Notes: generated from the sequence alone by a model not told the origin. 64,000 nucleotides of DNA from Mycobacterium sp. 050128 (GCF_036409155.1 NZ_JAZGLW010000004.1:62001-126000); one strand, 5' to 3'; shown: positions 18,786 to 29,383, counted from the stretch's first letter. Numbers and translations are program-made.

Positions 18786-19127
18786 ATGAACAGGCTGGAC
18801 TTCGTCGATCAGGCGTCGCTGCGCGACGACATCCCGGCCTTCAGCCCGGGCGACACCATCAACGTGCACGTCAAGGTCATCGAGGGCGCCAAGGAGCGTA
18901 TCCAGGTGTTCAAGGGCGTGGTGCTCCGCCGGCAGGGCGGTGGCGTCCGCGAGACCTTCACCGTGCGCAAGGAGAGCTACGGCGTCGGCGTCGAGCGGAC
19001 CTTCCCGGTGCATTCGCCGAACATCGACCACATCGAGGTGGTTACCCGTGGTGATGTCCGCCGCGCGAAGCTCTACTACCTGCGCGAACTCCGCGGCAAG
19101 AAGGCCAAGATCAAGGAAAAGCGCTGA
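18786..19127 (+). CDS. rplS: 50S ribosomal protein L19
   Basis: A 113-residue bL19, at the interface with the 30S subunit. Recognisable stretches are [38 protein letters not shown] and the basic end [19 protein letters not shown]. Length is standard. It has its own promoter region and is followed by lepB, rnhB and a DUF2469 gene on the same strand. Confidence 0.97.
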   Translation: MNRLDFVDQASLRDDIPAFSPGDTINVHVKVIEGAKERIQVFKGVVLRRQGGGVRETFTVRKESYGVGVERTFPVHSPNIDHIEVVTRGDVRRAKLYYLRELRGKKAKIKEKR

Positions 19128-19205
19128 CCGCGCGCGTCTCGGCGATCGTTGCGGCAGGCTCGTTCGGTTTCGAAGACGCTTTACAGTCACCCACCCCGCG
19201 CTGGC

Positions 19206-19220
19206 TACTCTGATCTCGTG
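19206..19220 (+). promoter_or_regulatory. Probable leaderless promoter -10 of lepB
   Basis: TACTCT at 19206-19211 matches TANNNT and ends 6 bases before the lepB GTG. No Shine-Dalgarno is visible. Confidence 0.5.
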
Positions 19221-20114
19221 ACGGATTCCACGGACTCGCCCGAGCCCCAGTCCGAGCCTGTTCGGTCGGAGCCGAAGGTCTCCACTCGCGTCCCGGACGC
19301 GGCCACCGACGACGCGGCCCAGCCCACCGGCGTGCCCGCACCGGACGTTGAGTCGCAGGACTCCGATGAGCCGGAACCCAAGAAGAAGTCCGCGCTGCGC
19401 GAGCTGACGATCCTGGCGGTGACCGCGATCGTCCTCTACTACGTCATGTTGACGTTCGTGGCGCGTCCGTACCTGATCCCGTCGGAGTCCATGGAGCCCA
19501 CGCTGCACGGCTGCTCGGGTTGTGTGGGCGACCGGATCATGGTCGACAAGCTCAGTTTCCGCTTCGGTTCGCCGCATCCCGGCGACGTGATTGTGTTCAA
19601 GGGCCCGCCGAACTGGAACACCGGATACAAGTCGATCCGGTCTCCCAACCCCGCGCTGCGCTGGCTGCAGAACACGTTGTCGTTCATCGGTTTTGTGCCC
19701 CCGGACGAGAACGATCTGGTGAAGCGGGTGATCGCGGTCGGCGGGCAGACCGTCCAGTGCCGGGCCGATACCGGGCTGACGGTCGACGGCAAGCCGCTCA
19801 AGGAGCCGTACCTGAAGCCGGCCACGATGATGGCCGACCCGTCGGTGTACCCGTGCCTGGGCAGCGAATTCGGTCCGGTCACCGTCCCGGACGGACGGTT
19901 GTGGGTGATGGGTGACAACCGCACCCACTCGGCGGACTCGCGTGCCCACTGCACCAGCACTCCGACCGACGCGCTCAAAGGCATTCTGTGCACCGGCGAT
20001 CCGATGTCGGGGACGGTGCCGGTGGCCAACGTCATCGGCAAGGCCAGGTTCATCGTCTGGCCGCCGACGCGATGGGGTGGAGTGGGTTCGGTGAACCCCC
20101 AGCAAGGCCAGTAG
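19218..20114 (+). CDS. lepB: Signal peptidase I LepB
   Basis: Membrane-bound S26 peptidase that removes signal peptides from Sec and Tat substrates. The 298-residue product has a charged N-terminal cytoplasmic arm and one transmembrane segment ([19 protein letters not shown], near residues 65-83). The catalytic Ser lies in PSESMEPTL and the general-base Lys in [11 protein letters not shown]. Box E is [11 protein letters not shown]. The GTG start is supported by length and by the -10 box six bases upstream. Confidence 0.96.
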   Translation: MTDSTDSPEPQSEPVRSEPKVSTRVPDAATDDAAQPTGVPAPDVESQDSDEPEPKKKSALRELTILAVTAIVLYYVMLTFVARPYLIPSESMEPTLHGCSGCVGDRIMVDKLSFRFGSPHPGDVIVFKGPPNWNTGYKSIRSPNPALRWLQNTLSFIGFVPPDENDLVKRVIAVGGQTVQCRADTGLTVDGKPLKEPYLKPATMMADPSVYPCLGSEFGPVTVPDGRLWVMGDNRTHSADSRAHCTSTPTDALKGILCTGDPMSGTVPVANVIGKARFIVWPPTRWGGVGSVNPQQGQ

Positions 20115-20127
20115 TCGTGGCCCGGAT

Positions 20128-20859
20128 ATGACCCTGACGTGGCCGCCGCGGACGGTGATCCGCAAATCGACGGGGCTTCGCACCCTGGAATCCGCGCTGC
20201 ATCGCAGCGGCCTCGGACCGGTGGCCGGAGTGGACGAAGTCGGCCGCGGCGCGTGCGCGGGCCCACTGGTGGTGGCGGCCTGCGTGCTGGGGCCAAACCG
20301 TCTGGAAAGCCTTGCTGCCCTTGATGATTCGAAGAAGCTCACCGAGAAGGTGCGGGAAAGGTTGTTCCCGCTGATCTGCCGCTACGCGGTGGCCTATCAC
20401 GTGGTGTTCATCCCGTCGGTCGAAGTCGACCGGCGCGGGGTGCACGTCGCCAACATCGAAGGCATGCGGCGCGCGGTCGCCGGCCTGTCGGTGCGGCCCG
20501 GCTATGTGCTGAGCGACGGCTTTCGGGTGCCCGGGCTGCCGATGCCGTCGTTGCCGGTGGTCGGTGGGGACGCGGCCGCGGCCTGCATCGCCGCGGCCAG
20601 CGTGCTGGCCAAGGTCAGCCGCGACCGGCTGATGGTGGCGATGGACGTCGATCACCCGGGCTACGGCTTCGCCGACCACAAGGGCTACAGCACGCCCGCG
20701 CACAGCTCGGCGCTGAGCCGGCTGGGGCCCTGCGCTGAGCACCGCTATTCGTTCATCAACGTCCGGCGGGTGGCCTCGCCCACCGGGGACGGCTCCCGCA
20801 CGCGGGTGGTGGCCGAATGCAAACCGGACCCTCCGGGCGAGCGTGGCGAACGCCCGTGA
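20128..20859 (+). CDS. rnhB: Ribonuclease HII
   Basis: Cleaves the RNA strand of RNA-DNA hybrids, including single ribonucleotides in DNA. In this 243-residue protein the catalytic acidic residues appear in [15 protein letters not shown] (Asp-Glu), LSDGFRV (Asp) and MDVDHPGYG (Asp). It lies 13 bases after lepB, likely in the same transcript. The C-terminal tail ([10 protein letters not shown]...) is low complexity. Confidence 0.96.
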   Translation: MTLTWPPRTVIRKSTGLRTLESALHRSGLGPVAGVDEVGRGACAGPLVVAACVLGPNRLESLAALDDSKKLTEKVRERLFPLICRYAVAYHVVFIPSVEVDRRGVHVANIEGMRRAVAGLSVRPGYVLSDGFRVPGLPMPSLPVVGGDAAAACIAAASVLAKVSRDRLMVAMDVDHPGYGFADHKGYSTPAHSSALSRLGPCAEHRYSFINVRRVASPTGDGSRTRVVAECKPDPPGERGERP

Positions 20860-20960
20860 GGAAAGATAGATGCAGACTTCTCACCCGGCGACCGAGCTGT
20901 CGCGAACGGGGAGTCAGGAAAACGGGCAGGGAAAAGGACGTCTGAGCAGATGAGTGGCAG

Positions 20961-21266
20961 ATGAGTGCGGAGGATCTCGAAAAGTACGAAACCGAGATGG
21001 AGCTCTCGCTCTACCGCGAATACAAGGACATCGTCGGCCAGTTCAGCTACGTGGTGGAAACCGAACGGCGCTTCTACCTGGCCAACAGCGTCGAGATGGT
21101 GCCGCGCAACGCCGACGGCGAGGTCTACTTCGAGCTACGGCTGTCCGACGCCTGGGTCTGGGACATGTACCGCCCGGCCCGGTTCGTCAAGCAGGTGCGG
21201 GTGGTCACCTTCAAGGACGTCAACATCGAAGAAGTCGAGAAGCCGGAGCTGCGGCTCCCCGAATAA
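20961..21266 (+). CDS. DUF2469 protein (Rv2901c-like)
   Basis: A conserved actinobacterial 101-residue protein, rich in charged and aromatic residues (EMELSLYREYKDIVGQFSY; RFYLANSVEMVPRN). Function unknown; it keeps its place after rnhB in many actinobacteria. The start is ATG with nearby purine-rich sequence, and the stop abuts the convergent regulator gene. Confidence 0.88.
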   Translation: MSAEDLEKYETEMELSLYREYKDIVGQFSYVVETERRFYLANSVEMVPRNADGEVYFELRLSDAWVWDMYRPARFVKQVRVVTFKDVNIEEVEKPELRLPE

Positions 21267-22031
21267 CTAATTGCCGGCCGGCAGCTCTTGCTCGCCGTTC
21301 GACGGCAGGCCACCGCGCCGCTCGATGACCTCGCGCGCGACGTCGGCCAACTTGATGTTCAGCGCCTGCGAGTGCCGGCGTAGCAGGTCGAACGCCTCGT
21401 CCTCGGTCAGGTCGTGCAGCAGCATCAGCATGCCGACGGCCTTGCCGATTTCGCGGTTGCTGAGCAGTCCCCGTCGCAGGCTGGCGGCGTCTTCCCCCTT
21501 GCCTGCCGCGTTGATGGCCACGCTGGCGAACGAGGCCAGCACCGCCGCGCGTCCGGCCGCCTCGGCGTCGAACATGTTGGGGGTGTCGCTGAACAGGTTG
21601 AGCGCGGCTCCTTTGCGCTTGTTGACCAGGATCCGAAACCCCATAGCGCCGCGGACCGGGGTCTCGGCCAGAAGCCTGGCCGCCAGCTTGGGCCAATGCG
21701 ACGGCGTGGTCAGGTCGGTGTCGATCTGGGGAGTCTCCTCCTCGATCGCGTCCAGGCAGGGGCCGTCGCCGGCTTCCAATTCCATCTGGTCGATTTTCTG
21801 GGCGAGCGCGTCGCTCGCGCCGACGGTGACATAGCGATCGTTGTCGAGCATCAACAGGCTGGCGTGGTCGCAGCCGCGGATCGCCAGGGTCGCTGCGATG
21901 CAGATGGCCGCGTACATCTCCTTGGCGTCCGAGCCCTGATAGATGATTTCGGCGAGGGCGGCGAACACCGTCGCCGGATCGGCGGTCTCCCCGCCCGGCA
22001 TCGACGCGTCGCCTTGTGCTTCATCTGTCAT
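21267..22031 (-). CDS. GAF-ANTAR transcription antitermination regulator
   Basis: A 254-residue two-domain protein. Residues about 20-165 form a GAF sensor. The C-terminal ANTAR domain ([47 protein letters not shown]) binds RNA hairpins and can prevent termination. The ANTAR signature Ala, Met, Ala and hydrophobic heptads are visible. ATG 22031 is chosen because GGAG lies just upstream; an in-frame ATG at 22058 would add nine residues. In M. tuberculosis, as I recall, fdhF lies here instead. Confidence 0.88.
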   Translation of the reverse strand: MTDEAQGDASMPGGETADPATVFAALAEIIYQGSDAKEMYAAICIAATLAIRGCDHASLLMLDNDRYVTVGASDALAQKIDQMELEAGDGPCLDAIEEETPQIDTDLTTPSHWPKLAARLLAETPVRGAMGFRILVNKRKGAALNLFSDTPNMFDAEAAGRAAVLASFASVAINAAGKGEDAASLRRGLLSNREIGKAVGMLMLLHDLTEDEAFDLLRRHSQALNIKLADVAREVIERRGGLPSNGEQELPAGN

Positions 22032-22266
22032 GTCGTGCTCCACTTCCGGCGCTGGCATGACCCGGGTTCGGTCCGCAATTTATCGGCCAACAACGCAAGT
22101 TCTACCCCTGTCGCCCAGTGCTCATCCAGCGGTAACCGCTGAGCCACCGTCGACAGTAAAGCAATCGCCCCCGCTCGGCGTCGAATTCGGCCTTCCGGGC
22201 GTCCGGCGGCGGGCCAATGTAGTTTGGCTTAATGAGGTTTCAGCGCTCGGCGGGAGTTTCGATCCC

Positions 22267-23088
22267 GTGCGGAACGTAACTGCCCGTCGGCGCGCGACGC
22301 ACGTCAACGCAGGTCAGGCCGTCGTCCGGCCCGAAACCCTGGCCGTGGAGGAGCCGCTGGAGATCCGCGTCAACGGCGCGCCGGTCACCGTGACGATGCG
22401 GACGCCGGGTTCGGATATCGAACTTGCGCAAGGCTTTCTGCTCACCGAGGGCGTGATCGTTCGCCGCGATGACGTGCAGACCATCCGCTACTGCGACGGG
22501 CGCGGTGAGGACGGCGCCAACACCTACAACGTGCTCGACGTGACGCTGGCCCCCGGCGTGAATCCGCCCGATCTCGACGTCACCCGCAACTTCTACACCA
22601 CCTCGTCGTGCGGGGTATGCGGCAAGGCGTCACTGGACGCGGTCCGGGTGATCAGCCGCTTCACCCCCGGCGAGGATCCCGTTACGGTCGCCCCGGCCAC
22701 GCTCAAGGCGATGCCCGGTCAACTGCGCAGTGCGCAAAAGGTTTTCGACAGCACCGGTGGGCTGCACGCCGCGGCGCTGTTCGACACCGACGGCACGATG
22801 CTGGTGATCCGCGAGGACATCGGCAGGCACAACGCCGTCGACAAGGCGCTCGGCTGGGCGCTGGAACACGAGCGGATACCGCTGGTCGGTTCGGTGCTGT
22901 TGGTCAGCGGGCGGGCGTCGTTCGAGATCACGCAGAAGGCCGTGCTGGCGGGGATTCCCGTGCTGGCCGCGGTGTCGGCGCCGTCGTCATTGGCGGTCTC
23001 CCTGGCCGAGGAATCCGGGGTCACGCTGATCGCGTTCCTGCGGGAGGATTCGATGAACGTCTACACCCGCGCGGACCGCATCAGCTAG
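22267..23088 (+). CDS. fdhD: FdhD, sulfur carrier for formate dehydrogenase
   Basis: Sulfurtransferase that passes sulfur to the molybdenum cofactor of FdhF-type formate dehydrogenases. The 273-residue product has the conserved paired cysteines in [12 protein letters not shown] and the [17 protein letters not shown] loop ([13 protein letters not shown]). GTG 22267 fits family length and has GGGAG about 9 bases upstream. No formate dehydrogenase gene is adjacent, so the partner must be elsewhere or lost. Confidence 0.93.
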   Translation: MRNVTARRRATHVNAGQAVVRPETLAVEEPLEIRVNGAPVTVTMRTPGSDIELAQGFLLTEGVIVRRDDVQTIRYCDGRGEDGANTYNVLDVTLAPGVNPPDLDVTRNFYTTSSCGVCGKASLDAVRVISRFTPGEDPVTVAPATLKAMPGQLRSAQKVFDSTGGLHAAALFDTDGTMLVIREDIGRHNAVDKALGWALEHERIPLVGSVLLVSGRASFEITQKAVLAGIPVLAAVSAPSSLAVSLAEESGVTLIAFLREDSMNVYTRADRIS

Positions 23089-23224
23089 CCGATTCCGCTG
23101 CGCGACAAACCAATTCCATCCGCGGCTGTGGATGGACACCGCACTGGGGATAACCGCCCGTTATCCCGGTTCCTCGGCGTCGGTCGCGGCATGCCATGTC
23201 GGGCCCGTCGGGCAGGTTGGCCCC

Positions 23225-23620
23225 ATGACGACCGCAAAGGCCGCCGAGGCCGAAAAGACGATGACCCGCATTGAGCTGGGAGCGATGGGTGAGGCCCTCG
23301 CCGTGGAATACCTGACGCGGATGGGGTTACGCGTGGTGGACCGCAATTGGCGCTCCCGCTACGGCGAACTCGACGTGATCGCCGCCGACGACGCCACCCG
23401 CACGGTGGTGTTCGTCGAGGTCAAGACCCGTACCGGCGAAGGGTACGGGGGTTTGGCGCAGGCGGTCACCCCCCGCAAGGTTCGGCGGCTCCGCCGGCTG
23501 GCGGGGCTCTGGCTGAGCGCTCAGGACGGGCGCTGGGCGGCGGTCCGCATCGATGTGATCGGGGTCCGCGTCGGGCGCCGGCGCACACCGGAGATCTCGC
23601 ATCTGCAGGGAATCGGCTGA
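23225..23620 (+). CDS. UPF0102/YraN-family nuclease-like protein (Rv2898c-like)
   Basis: A 131-residue protein with the PD-(D/E)XK-like core: RYGELDVIAADD then VFVEVKTRTGEGYG, i.e. Glu, Asp, Glu-x-Lys. Family members are thought to be Holliday-junction or DNA-repair nucleases, unproven. ATG 23225 matches family length. The stop and the ATG of the next gene share TGATG, so they are translationally coupled. Confidence 0.9.
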   Translation: MTTAKAAEAEKTMTRIELGAMGEALAVEYLTRMGLRVVDRNWRSRYGELDVIAADDATRTVVFVEVKTRTGEGYGGLAQAVTPRKVRRLRRLAGLWLSAQDGRWAAVRIDVIGVRVGRRRTPEISHLQGIG

Positions 23621-25131
23621 TGGCGCTGGGACGTGCGTTCTCGGTCGCGGTGCGCGGACTGGACGGTCACATCGTGGAGATCGAGGCCGACATCACCTCG
23701 GGCCTGCCGGGCGTCCATCTTGTCGGCCTGCCCGACGCCGCGCTGCAGGAGTCGCGCGACCGGGTGCGCGCGGCGGTCGCCAACTGTGGAAACAGCTGGC
23801 CCATGGCCAGACTCACGCTCGCGCTGTCCCCGGCGACGCTGCCGAAAATGGGATCGGTGTACGACATCGCCCTCGCGGCGGCGGTGCTGTCGGCACAGCG
23901 AAAGAACCCGTGGGAACGGCTGGAGAAGACGGTGCTGCTGGGCGAGCTGTCGCTGGACGGCCGCATCCGGCCGGTGCGCGGGGTGCTGCCCGCGGTGCTG
24001 GCCGCCAAACGTGACGGGTGGCCCGCGGTCGTCGTCCCGGTGGACAACCTGGCCGAGGCCGGCCTGGTCGACGGCATCGATGTGTGGGGCGTTCGCACGC
24101 TGGGGCAGCTGCAGAGCTGGCTCAACGGGTCGGCCCGGTTGGACGAGCGGATCAGCGCGACGGCCACCGGCCCGGAGCCGGCGGGGGATCTGGCCGACGT
24201 GGTGGGGCAGGCCCAGGCACGTTTCGCGGTCGAGGTGGCCGCCGCGGGGGCACATCACCTGATGCTGACCGGGCCACCCGGTGTGGGCAAAACAATGCTG
24301 GCGCAACGCCTTCCGGGATTGCTGCCCAGCCTCACCGACAGTGAGGCCCTGGAGGTCACCGCGATTCACTCGGTGGCCGGGTTGTTGTCCGGGGACACGC
24401 CGCTGATCACCCAGCCGCCGTTCGTGGCGCCCCACCACAGTTCCAGCGTTGCCGCACTCGTCGGCGGAGGCTCGGGGATGGCCCGCCCGGGGGCCGTCAG
24501 CCGGGCGCACCGCGGTGTGCTGTTCCTCGACGAATGCGCCGAGATCAGCGTCAGCGCGCTGGAGGCATTGCGAACACCGTTGGAGGACGGCCTCATTCGT
24601 CTGGCACGCCGTGACGGGGTGGCGTGCTACCCGGCCCGGTTTCAGCTGGTGTTGGCCGCCAACCTGTGCCCCTGCGCGCCGGCCGATCCGCAGGATTGCA
24701 TCTGCCCGGCCGCGACGAAACGCCGCTATCTGGGCAAGCTTTCGGGCCCGTCGCTGGATCGGGTGGACCTGCGGGTGCAGATGCATCCGGTGCGGGCCGG
24801 GGCGTTCGCCACCGTCGAGGGGGAATCCTCCGCGCAGGTTCGTGATCGGGTGGCGCAGGCCCGCGACGCGGCCGCCGCACGCTGGCGCCCGCACGGTTTC
24901 AGCACCAACGCCGAAGTGAGCGGAACGCTGTTGCGGCGAAAGTTCCGGCCCAGCAGTCAGGCCATGGGTCCGCTGCGCCTCGCGGTGGAGCGCGGGTTGC
25001 TCAGCGTCCGCGGGCTCGATCGCACCTTGCGCGTCGCATGGAGCCTGGCCGACTTGGCCGGCCGGACCTCGCCCGGGCTGGACGAGGTGGCCGCCGCGCT
25101 GAGCTTCCGGCAGCTGGGACAACAACGATGA
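23620..25131 (+). CDS. ComM/YifB-family Mg-chelatase-like AAA+ ATPase (Rv2897c-like)
   Basis: A 503-residue AAA+ protein. An N-terminal Lon-S5-like domain (GLPGVHLVGLPDAALQESRDR) precedes the ATPase with Walker A GPPGVGKTML, and Walker B FLDECAEIS. A C-terminal Mg-chelatase C domain (RQLGQQR end) follows. In naturally transformable bacteria ComM is a branch-migration helicase. It overlaps yraN upstream and dprA downstream, so the three form a coupled DNA-processing unit. Confidence 0.94.
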   Translation: MALGRAFSVAVRGLDGHIVEIEADITSGLPGVHLVGLPDAALQESRDRVRAAVANCGNSWPMARLTLALSPATLPKMGSVYDIALAAAVLSAQRKNPWERLEKTVLLGELSLDGRIRPVRGVLPAVLAAKRDGWPAVVVPVDNLAEAGLVDGIDVWGVRTLGQLQSWLNGSARLDERISATATGPEPAGDLADVVGQAQARFAVEVAAAGAHHLMLTGPPGVGKTMLAQRLPGLLPSLTDSEALEVTAIHSVAGLLSGDTPLITQPPFVAPHHSSSVAALVGGGSGMARPGAVSRAHRGVLFLDECAEISVSALEALRTPLEDGLIRLARRDGVACYPARFQLVLAANLCPCAPADPQDCICPAATKRRYLGKLSGPSLDRVDLRVQMHPVRAGAFATVEGESSAQVRDRVAQARDAAAARWRPHGFSTNAEVSGTLLRRKFRPSSQAMGPLRLAVERGLLSVRGLDRTLRVAWSLADLAGRTSPGLDEVAAALSFRQLGQQR

Positions 25132-26366
25132 CCGCGGTGTGCGACGATCCCAGCTGGCCGGCCTGGGCGTACCTGTCGCGCGTGGCCGAGCCGCCGTGCC
25201 CGGAACTCGCCGCCCTGGTGGGATGCGTCGGCCCGGTCGAGGCGGCCGAGCGTGTCCGGCGCGGGCTGGTCAGCGAGGAGCTGGCGCGCCACACCGCGGC
25301 CAGGCGAGAAATAGACCGGGCCACAGCAGATCTCGAGTTGCTCGCCCGCCGCGGCGGGCGATTGATCACGCCCGGCTGCCCGGAGTGGCCGCTGCTCGCG
25401 TTCTCGGCTTTCGGCGGTGTCGGATCGAAACCTCGTGGCGGGCCGCCGATGGTGTTGTGGGCGTTGGGTCCGGTGCGTCTGGACGAGATCGCCCAACGCG
25501 CGGCCGCGGTGGTGGGCACCCGTGCGGCCACCGCCTATGGCGAACAGGTGACCGCCGATCTGGCGGCGGGACTGGCCGAGCGGGATGTCGCGGTGGTCTC
25601 GGGCGGCGCCTACGGCATCGACGGAGCGGCCCATCGCGCGGCGCTGGCCAGCGAGGGAATCACCGTGGCGGCGCTGGCGGGCGGCATCGACATCCCTTAC
25701 CCGGCAGGGCATTCGGCGTTGCTGCATCGCATCGCCGGGCATGGGCTGCTGTTCAGCGAATACCCGCCCGGCCTGCGCCCCGCCCGGCATCGGTTTCTGA
25801 CCCGCAATCGTCTGGTCGCCGCAGTCGCGGGGGCCGTCGTGGTGGTGGAGGCGGGTCTGCGCAGCGGTGCGGCGAACACCGCCGCCTGGGCGCGGGCGTT
25901 GGGCCGGGTGGTGGCCGCGGTGCCCGGACCGGTCACCTCGTCGGCGTCGGCGGGTTGTCACGCACTGCTGCGCGACGGCGCCGAGCTGGTCACCCGGGCC
26001 GACGACATCGTCGAATTCGTCGGCCGCATCGGCGAATTCGCCTTTGAAGAGCCCCGGCCCGCGACGGCGTTGGACGGGCTGGGCGAGGCCGAGCGTCGGG
26101 TGCACGAGGCGTTGCCCGGGCGAGGTGCCGCGACGATCGACGAGATCGCCGTCTCCTCCGGGCTGATGCCCGAGCAGGTGCTGGGACCGCTGGCGATCCT
26201 CGAGGTGGCCGGGCTGGCCGAGCGTGACGGCGGACAATGGCGAATCGTTCGCACCCGCGCCCGAGCAGGGCAGGCGCAACGGGACACCCGCGGTATCACC
26301 CCGGATAACGGCGCATTTGCGCACCGCGGTAGCGGCCGACCTGCGGCGACGTCCCGACTCGTATAG
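25128..26366 (+). CDS. dprA: DNA processing protein DprA
   Basis: Loads RecA on incoming single-stranded DNA. The 412-residue protein has the Rossmann core with AAVVGTRAATAYG, SGGAYGIDGAAHRAAL and GGIDIPYPAGH, and a C-terminal winged helix region (DEIAVSSGLMPEQVLGPLAILEVAGL). The ATG overlaps the ComM stop (ATGA). The last 45 residues are low-complexity. A TATAGT -10 for viuB lies across its stop. Confidence 0.93.
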   Translation: MTAVCDDPSWPAWAYLSRVAEPPCPELAALVGCVGPVEAAERVRRGLVSEELARHTAARREIDRATADLELLARRGGRLITPGCPEWPLLAFSAFGGVGSKPRGGPPMVLWALGPVRLDEIAQRAAAVVGTRAATAYGEQVTADLAAGLAERDVAVVSGGAYGIDGAAHRAALASEGITVAALAGGIDIPYPAGHSALLHRIAGHGLLFSEYPPGLRPARHRFLTRNRLVAAVAGAVVVVEAGLRSGAANTAAWARALGRVVAAVPGPVTSSASAGCHALLRDGAELVTRADDIVEFVGRIGEFAFEEPRPATALDGLGEAERRVHEALPGRGAATIDEIAVSSGLMPEQVLGPLAILEVAGLAERDGGQWRIVRTRARAGQAQRDTRGITPDNGAFAHRGSGRPAATSRLV

Positions 26367-26367
26367 T
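26362..26367 (+). promoter_or_regulatory. Putative -10 of viuB
   Basis: TATAGT across the dprA stop, about 31 bases before the viuB start. No good -35 hexamer or recognisable IdeR box is seen nearby. Confidence 0.4.
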
Positions 26368-26398
26368 CGGCTGGGGCCGGGTCTGAACAGGAGGACAC

Positions 26399-27268
26399 GT
26401 GGCAGGTCGACCACTCCAACGTTTTGAAGTCGTCGGTACCCAACAAATCGCACCGCACATGACGCGTGTGACGCTGGGGAGCAGTCAGTTCGACACCTTC
26501 GTGCCGAGCAACTTCACCGACTCCTACGTCAAGTTGGTATTCGTCGCCGACGACATCGACGTGGCCGCGTTGCCCCAGCCCCTGACCCAGGACAGCTTCG
26601 CCGTGCTGCCGCCCGAGAAAAGGCCGTCGGTTCGGACCATCACCGTTCGCAAGGTCGACGCCGCGGCCTGCCAGATCTCGCTGGACATCGTGGTGCACGG
26701 CGAACACGGCGTGGCGGGTACCTGGGCGGCCTCGGCCCAACCCGGTCAGGTGATCTATCTGATGGGTCCCGGCGGCGCCTACACGCCCGACCCCGCGGCC
26801 GATTGGCATTTGCTCGCCGGAGACGAGTCTGCGCTGCCGGCCATCGCCACCGCCCTGGAAGCGTTGCCCCCCAGTGCAATTGGCAAGGCCTTCATCGAAG
26901 TGGCCGGCCCCGACGACCAAATCGAGTTGACCGCGCCGGAAGGCGTGCAGCTGAACTGGGTTTATCGCGGCGCCCGCGCGGACCTCGCCTCCGATGATCG
27001 CGCCGGCGATTTCGCGCCGCTGATCGAGGCCGTCACCACCTCCCTGTGGCTGCCCGGGCAGGTGCACGTCTTCATCCACGGTGAGGCCCAGGCCGTCATG
27101 CACAATTTGCGGCCCTACGTCCGCAAAGAGCGTGGGGTGGACGCGAAATGGGCATCGTCGATCTCCGGCTACTGGCGGCGCGGCCGCACCGAAGAGACAT
27201 TCCGGCAGTGGAAGAAGGAACTGGCCCAGCTGGAATCCGGGGCGGAGTCGGCAAGCTCGTCAGCCTGA
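26399..27268 (+). CDS. viuB: Siderophore-interacting protein ViuB-like
   Basis: A 289-residue FAD-dependent reductase-fold protein of the siderophore-interacting family, thought to reduce ferric siderophore complexes in the cytosol. The N-terminal FAD_binding_9 barrel has PHMTRVTLGSSQFDTF. The C-terminal SIP domain has DESALPAIATALEALPP, HVFIHGEAQ and SGYWRRGRTEE. GTG start with AGGAGG 4-9 bases upstream. Confidence 0.92.
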   Translation: MAGRPLQRFEVVGTQQIAPHMTRVTLGSSQFDTFVPSNFTDSYVKLVFVADDIDVAALPQPLTQDSFAVLPPEKRPSVRTITVRKVDAAACQISLDIVVHGEHGVAGTWAASAQPGQVIYLMGPGGAYTPDPAADWHLLAGDESALPAIATALEALPPSAIGKAFIEVAGPDDQIELTAPEGVQLNWVYRGARADLASDDRAGDFAPLIEAVTTSLWLPGQVHVFIHGEAQAVMHNLRPYVRKERGVDAKWASSISGYWRRGRTEETFRQWKKELAQLESGAESASSSA

Positions 27269-27292
27269 CGGCCGGCTGGCATTCTCTATTGC

Positions 27293-28453
27293 ATGGCATT
27301 CGGCGCGTACCAGAACGAGATCTACTTCCAGGGCCTGGCCGGGGTGGTGCCCGCGCTGCCGATGGCTTTCGCGGAGTTGGAGGCCCGCGCCGAGAAGGCG
27401 ATGCCGCCGTCGGTGTGGTCCTACGTCACCGGGGGCGCCGGCGACGAACGCACCCAGCGGGCCAACCGCGAGGCGTTCGACCACTGGGGCCTGATCCCGC
27501 GCATGTTCGTCGGGGCCGCCGAGCGCGACCTGTCGGTGCAGATGTTCGGCCTGACCCTGCCGTCGCCGTTGTTCATGGCGCCGATCGGCGTGATCGGCAT
27601 CTGTGCTCAAGACGGCCACGGCGACCTGGCCACCGCGCGCGCGGCCGCGGCCACCGGTGTCCCGATGGTTGTTTCCACCCTGACCGCCGATCCGATGGAA
27701 GAGGTCGCCGCGCAGTTCGGTGACACCCCCGGCTTCTTCCAGCTGTACACGCCGAAGGATCGCGACCTGGCCGCCAGCCTGGTGCAGCGGGCCGAAGCGG
27801 CCGGTTACCAGGGCATCATCGTCACGCTCGACACCTGGATCCCCGGGTGGCGACCGCGCGACCTCAGCACGGCCAACTTCCCCCAGCTGCGCGGGCACTG
27901 CCTGAGCAACTACACCAGCGATCCGGTTTTTCGCGCCGGCCTGCAACGCCCGCCCGAAGAGGACCCGCAAGCCGCCGTGCTGCAGTGGATTACGACGTTC
28001 GGAAACCCCCTGACCTGGGATGACCTGCCCTGGCTGCGGTCGCTGACCGACCTGCCGATGATCATCAAGGGCATCTGTCATCCCGACGACGCCCGGCGCG
28101 CCAGGGACGGCGGCATCGACGGCATCTACTGCTCCACCCACGGCGGGCGCCAGGCCAACGGCGGCCTGCCCGCGCTGGACTGCCTGCCCGGCGTGATCGA
28201 GGCCGCCGACGGGCTGCCGGTGCTGTTCGACTCGGGCATCCGCAGCGGCGCCGACATCGTCAAGGCGCTGGCCATGGGCGCCACCGCCGTCGGGGTGGGC
28301 CGCCCCTACGCCTACGGTCTGGCGCTCGGCGGCGTCGACGGGATCGTGCACGTGCTGCGCAGCCTGCTGGCCGAAGCGGACCTGATCATGGCCGTCGACG
28401 GCTATCCGACCCTGAAAGATCTCACCCCGGACACGCTTCGGCGCGTCGGCTAA
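27293..28453 (+). CDS. FMN-dependent alpha-hydroxy-acid oxidase, lactate 2-monooxygenase-like
   Basis: A 386-residue TIM-barrel flavoenzyme. It has the family signature with substrate-binding His in [11 protein letters not shown], and FMN contacts PLFMAPIG and [23 protein letters not shown] resembles L-lactate 2-monooxygenase, which makes acetate, CO2 and water from lactate. A simple lactate dehydrogenase/oxidase remains possible. It lies between viuB and xerC, direct neighbours in M. tuberculosis as I recall, so it is probably an insertion. Confidence 0.85.
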   Translation: MAFGAYQNEIYFQGLAGVVPALPMAFAELEARAEKAMPPSVWSYVTGGAGDERTQRANREAFDHWGLIPRMFVGAAERDLSVQMFGLTLPSPLFMAPIGVIGICAQDGHGDLATARAAAATGVPMVVSTLTADPMEEVAAQFGDTPGFFQLYTPKDRDLAASLVQRAEAAGYQGIIVTLDTWIPGWRPRDLSTANFPQLRGHCLSNYTSDPVFRAGLQRPPEEDPQAAVLQWITTFGNPLTWDDLPWLRSLTDLPMIIKGICHPDDARRARDGGIDGIYCSTHGGRQANGGLPALDCLPGVIEAADGLPVLFDSGIRSGADIVKALAMGATAVGVGRPYAYGLALGGVDGIVHVLRSLLAEADLIMAVDGYPTLKDLTPDTLRRVG

Positions 28454-28486
28454 GGGGCAGTGGGCCGAGCCTGCGACCGTGGGGGA

Positions 28487-29383
28487 GTGCAGGCGATTCT
28501 CGACGAGTTCGACGAGTACCTGAATTTGCAGTGCGGCCGGTCGGCGCACACGCGTCGGGCGTATCTGGGCGACCTGCGCTCGTTGTTCGCCTTCCTCGAC
28601 AACCGCGGGGTGGCGCTGGACGCGCTGAGCCTGCCGCTGCTGCGGACCTGGCTGTCCACCGGGGCGGTGGCCGGGGCCGCGCGCACGACGCTGGCGCGGC
28701 GCACCTCGGCGGTCAAGGGGTTCACCGCGTGGGCGGTGCGGCGCGGCCTGCTGACCGTCGACCCGGCCGCCCGGCTGCAGGTGCCCAAGGCGCATCGCAC
28801 GCTGCCGTCGGTGCTGCGTCAGGATCAGGCGCTCGACGCCATGGCCGCCGCGAAATCCGGTGCCCAGCAAGGAGATCCGCTGGCACTGCGGGATCGGTTG
28901 ATCGTCGAGATGTTGTACGCCACCGGGATTCGGGTGAGCGAGCTGTGCGGCCTGGACATCGACGACGTGGACACCGGTCACCGGGTGGTGCGCGTCCTGG
29001 GCAAGGGCAACAAGCAGCGCACCGCGCCGTTCGGGGTGCCGGCCGCCGACGCGCTGCGGGCGTGGCTGGCGGACGGGCGTCCCGCCCTGGCCAACGCGGA
29101 TTCCGGGCCGGCGCTGCTGCTGGGCGCGCGGGGCCGACGTCTGGATGTGCGCCAGGCCCGCACTGTCGTACACCAGACGATCGCCGCGGTGGACGGCGCG
29201 CCCGACATGGGCCCGCACGGGCTGCGGCACAGCGCGGCCACGCATCTGCTGGAAGGCGGCGCCGACCTGCGCGTCGTCCAGGAGCTGCTGGGCCATTCCA
29301 GCCTGGCGACCACCCAGCTCTACACCCATGTCGCGGTGTCGCGGTTGCGGGCGGTGCACGATCAGGCCCACCCGCGGGCCTAG
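28487..29383 (+). CDS. xerC: Tyrosine recombinase XerC
   Basis: Resolves chromosome dimers at dif with XerD. The 298-residue protein has an N-terminal SAM-like DNA-binding domain ([19 protein letters not shown]). Catalytic residues are Arg in TGIRVSEL, Lys in GKGNKQR, His-x-x-Arg in HGLRHS, His in LLGHSSLA and Tyr in TQLYTHV. GTG 28487 has GGGGAG just upstream and fits family length; the in-frame start at 28460 is less likely. It converges on the M23 peptidase with a 4-base overlap. Confidence 0.95.
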   Translation: MQAILDEFDEYLNLQCGRSAHTRRAYLGDLRSLFAFLDNRGVALDALSLPLLRTWLSTGAVAGAARTTLARRTSAVKGFTAWAVRRGLLTVDPAARLQVPKAHRTLPSVLRQDQALDAMAAAKSGAQQGDPLALRDRLIVEMLYATGIRVSELCGLDIDDVDTGHRVVRVLGKGNKQRTAPFGVPAADALRAWLADGRPALANADSGPALLLGARGRRLDVRQARTVVHQTIAAVDGAPDMGPHGLRHSAATHLLEGGADLRVVQELLGHSSLATTQLYTHVAVSRLRAVHDQAHPRA

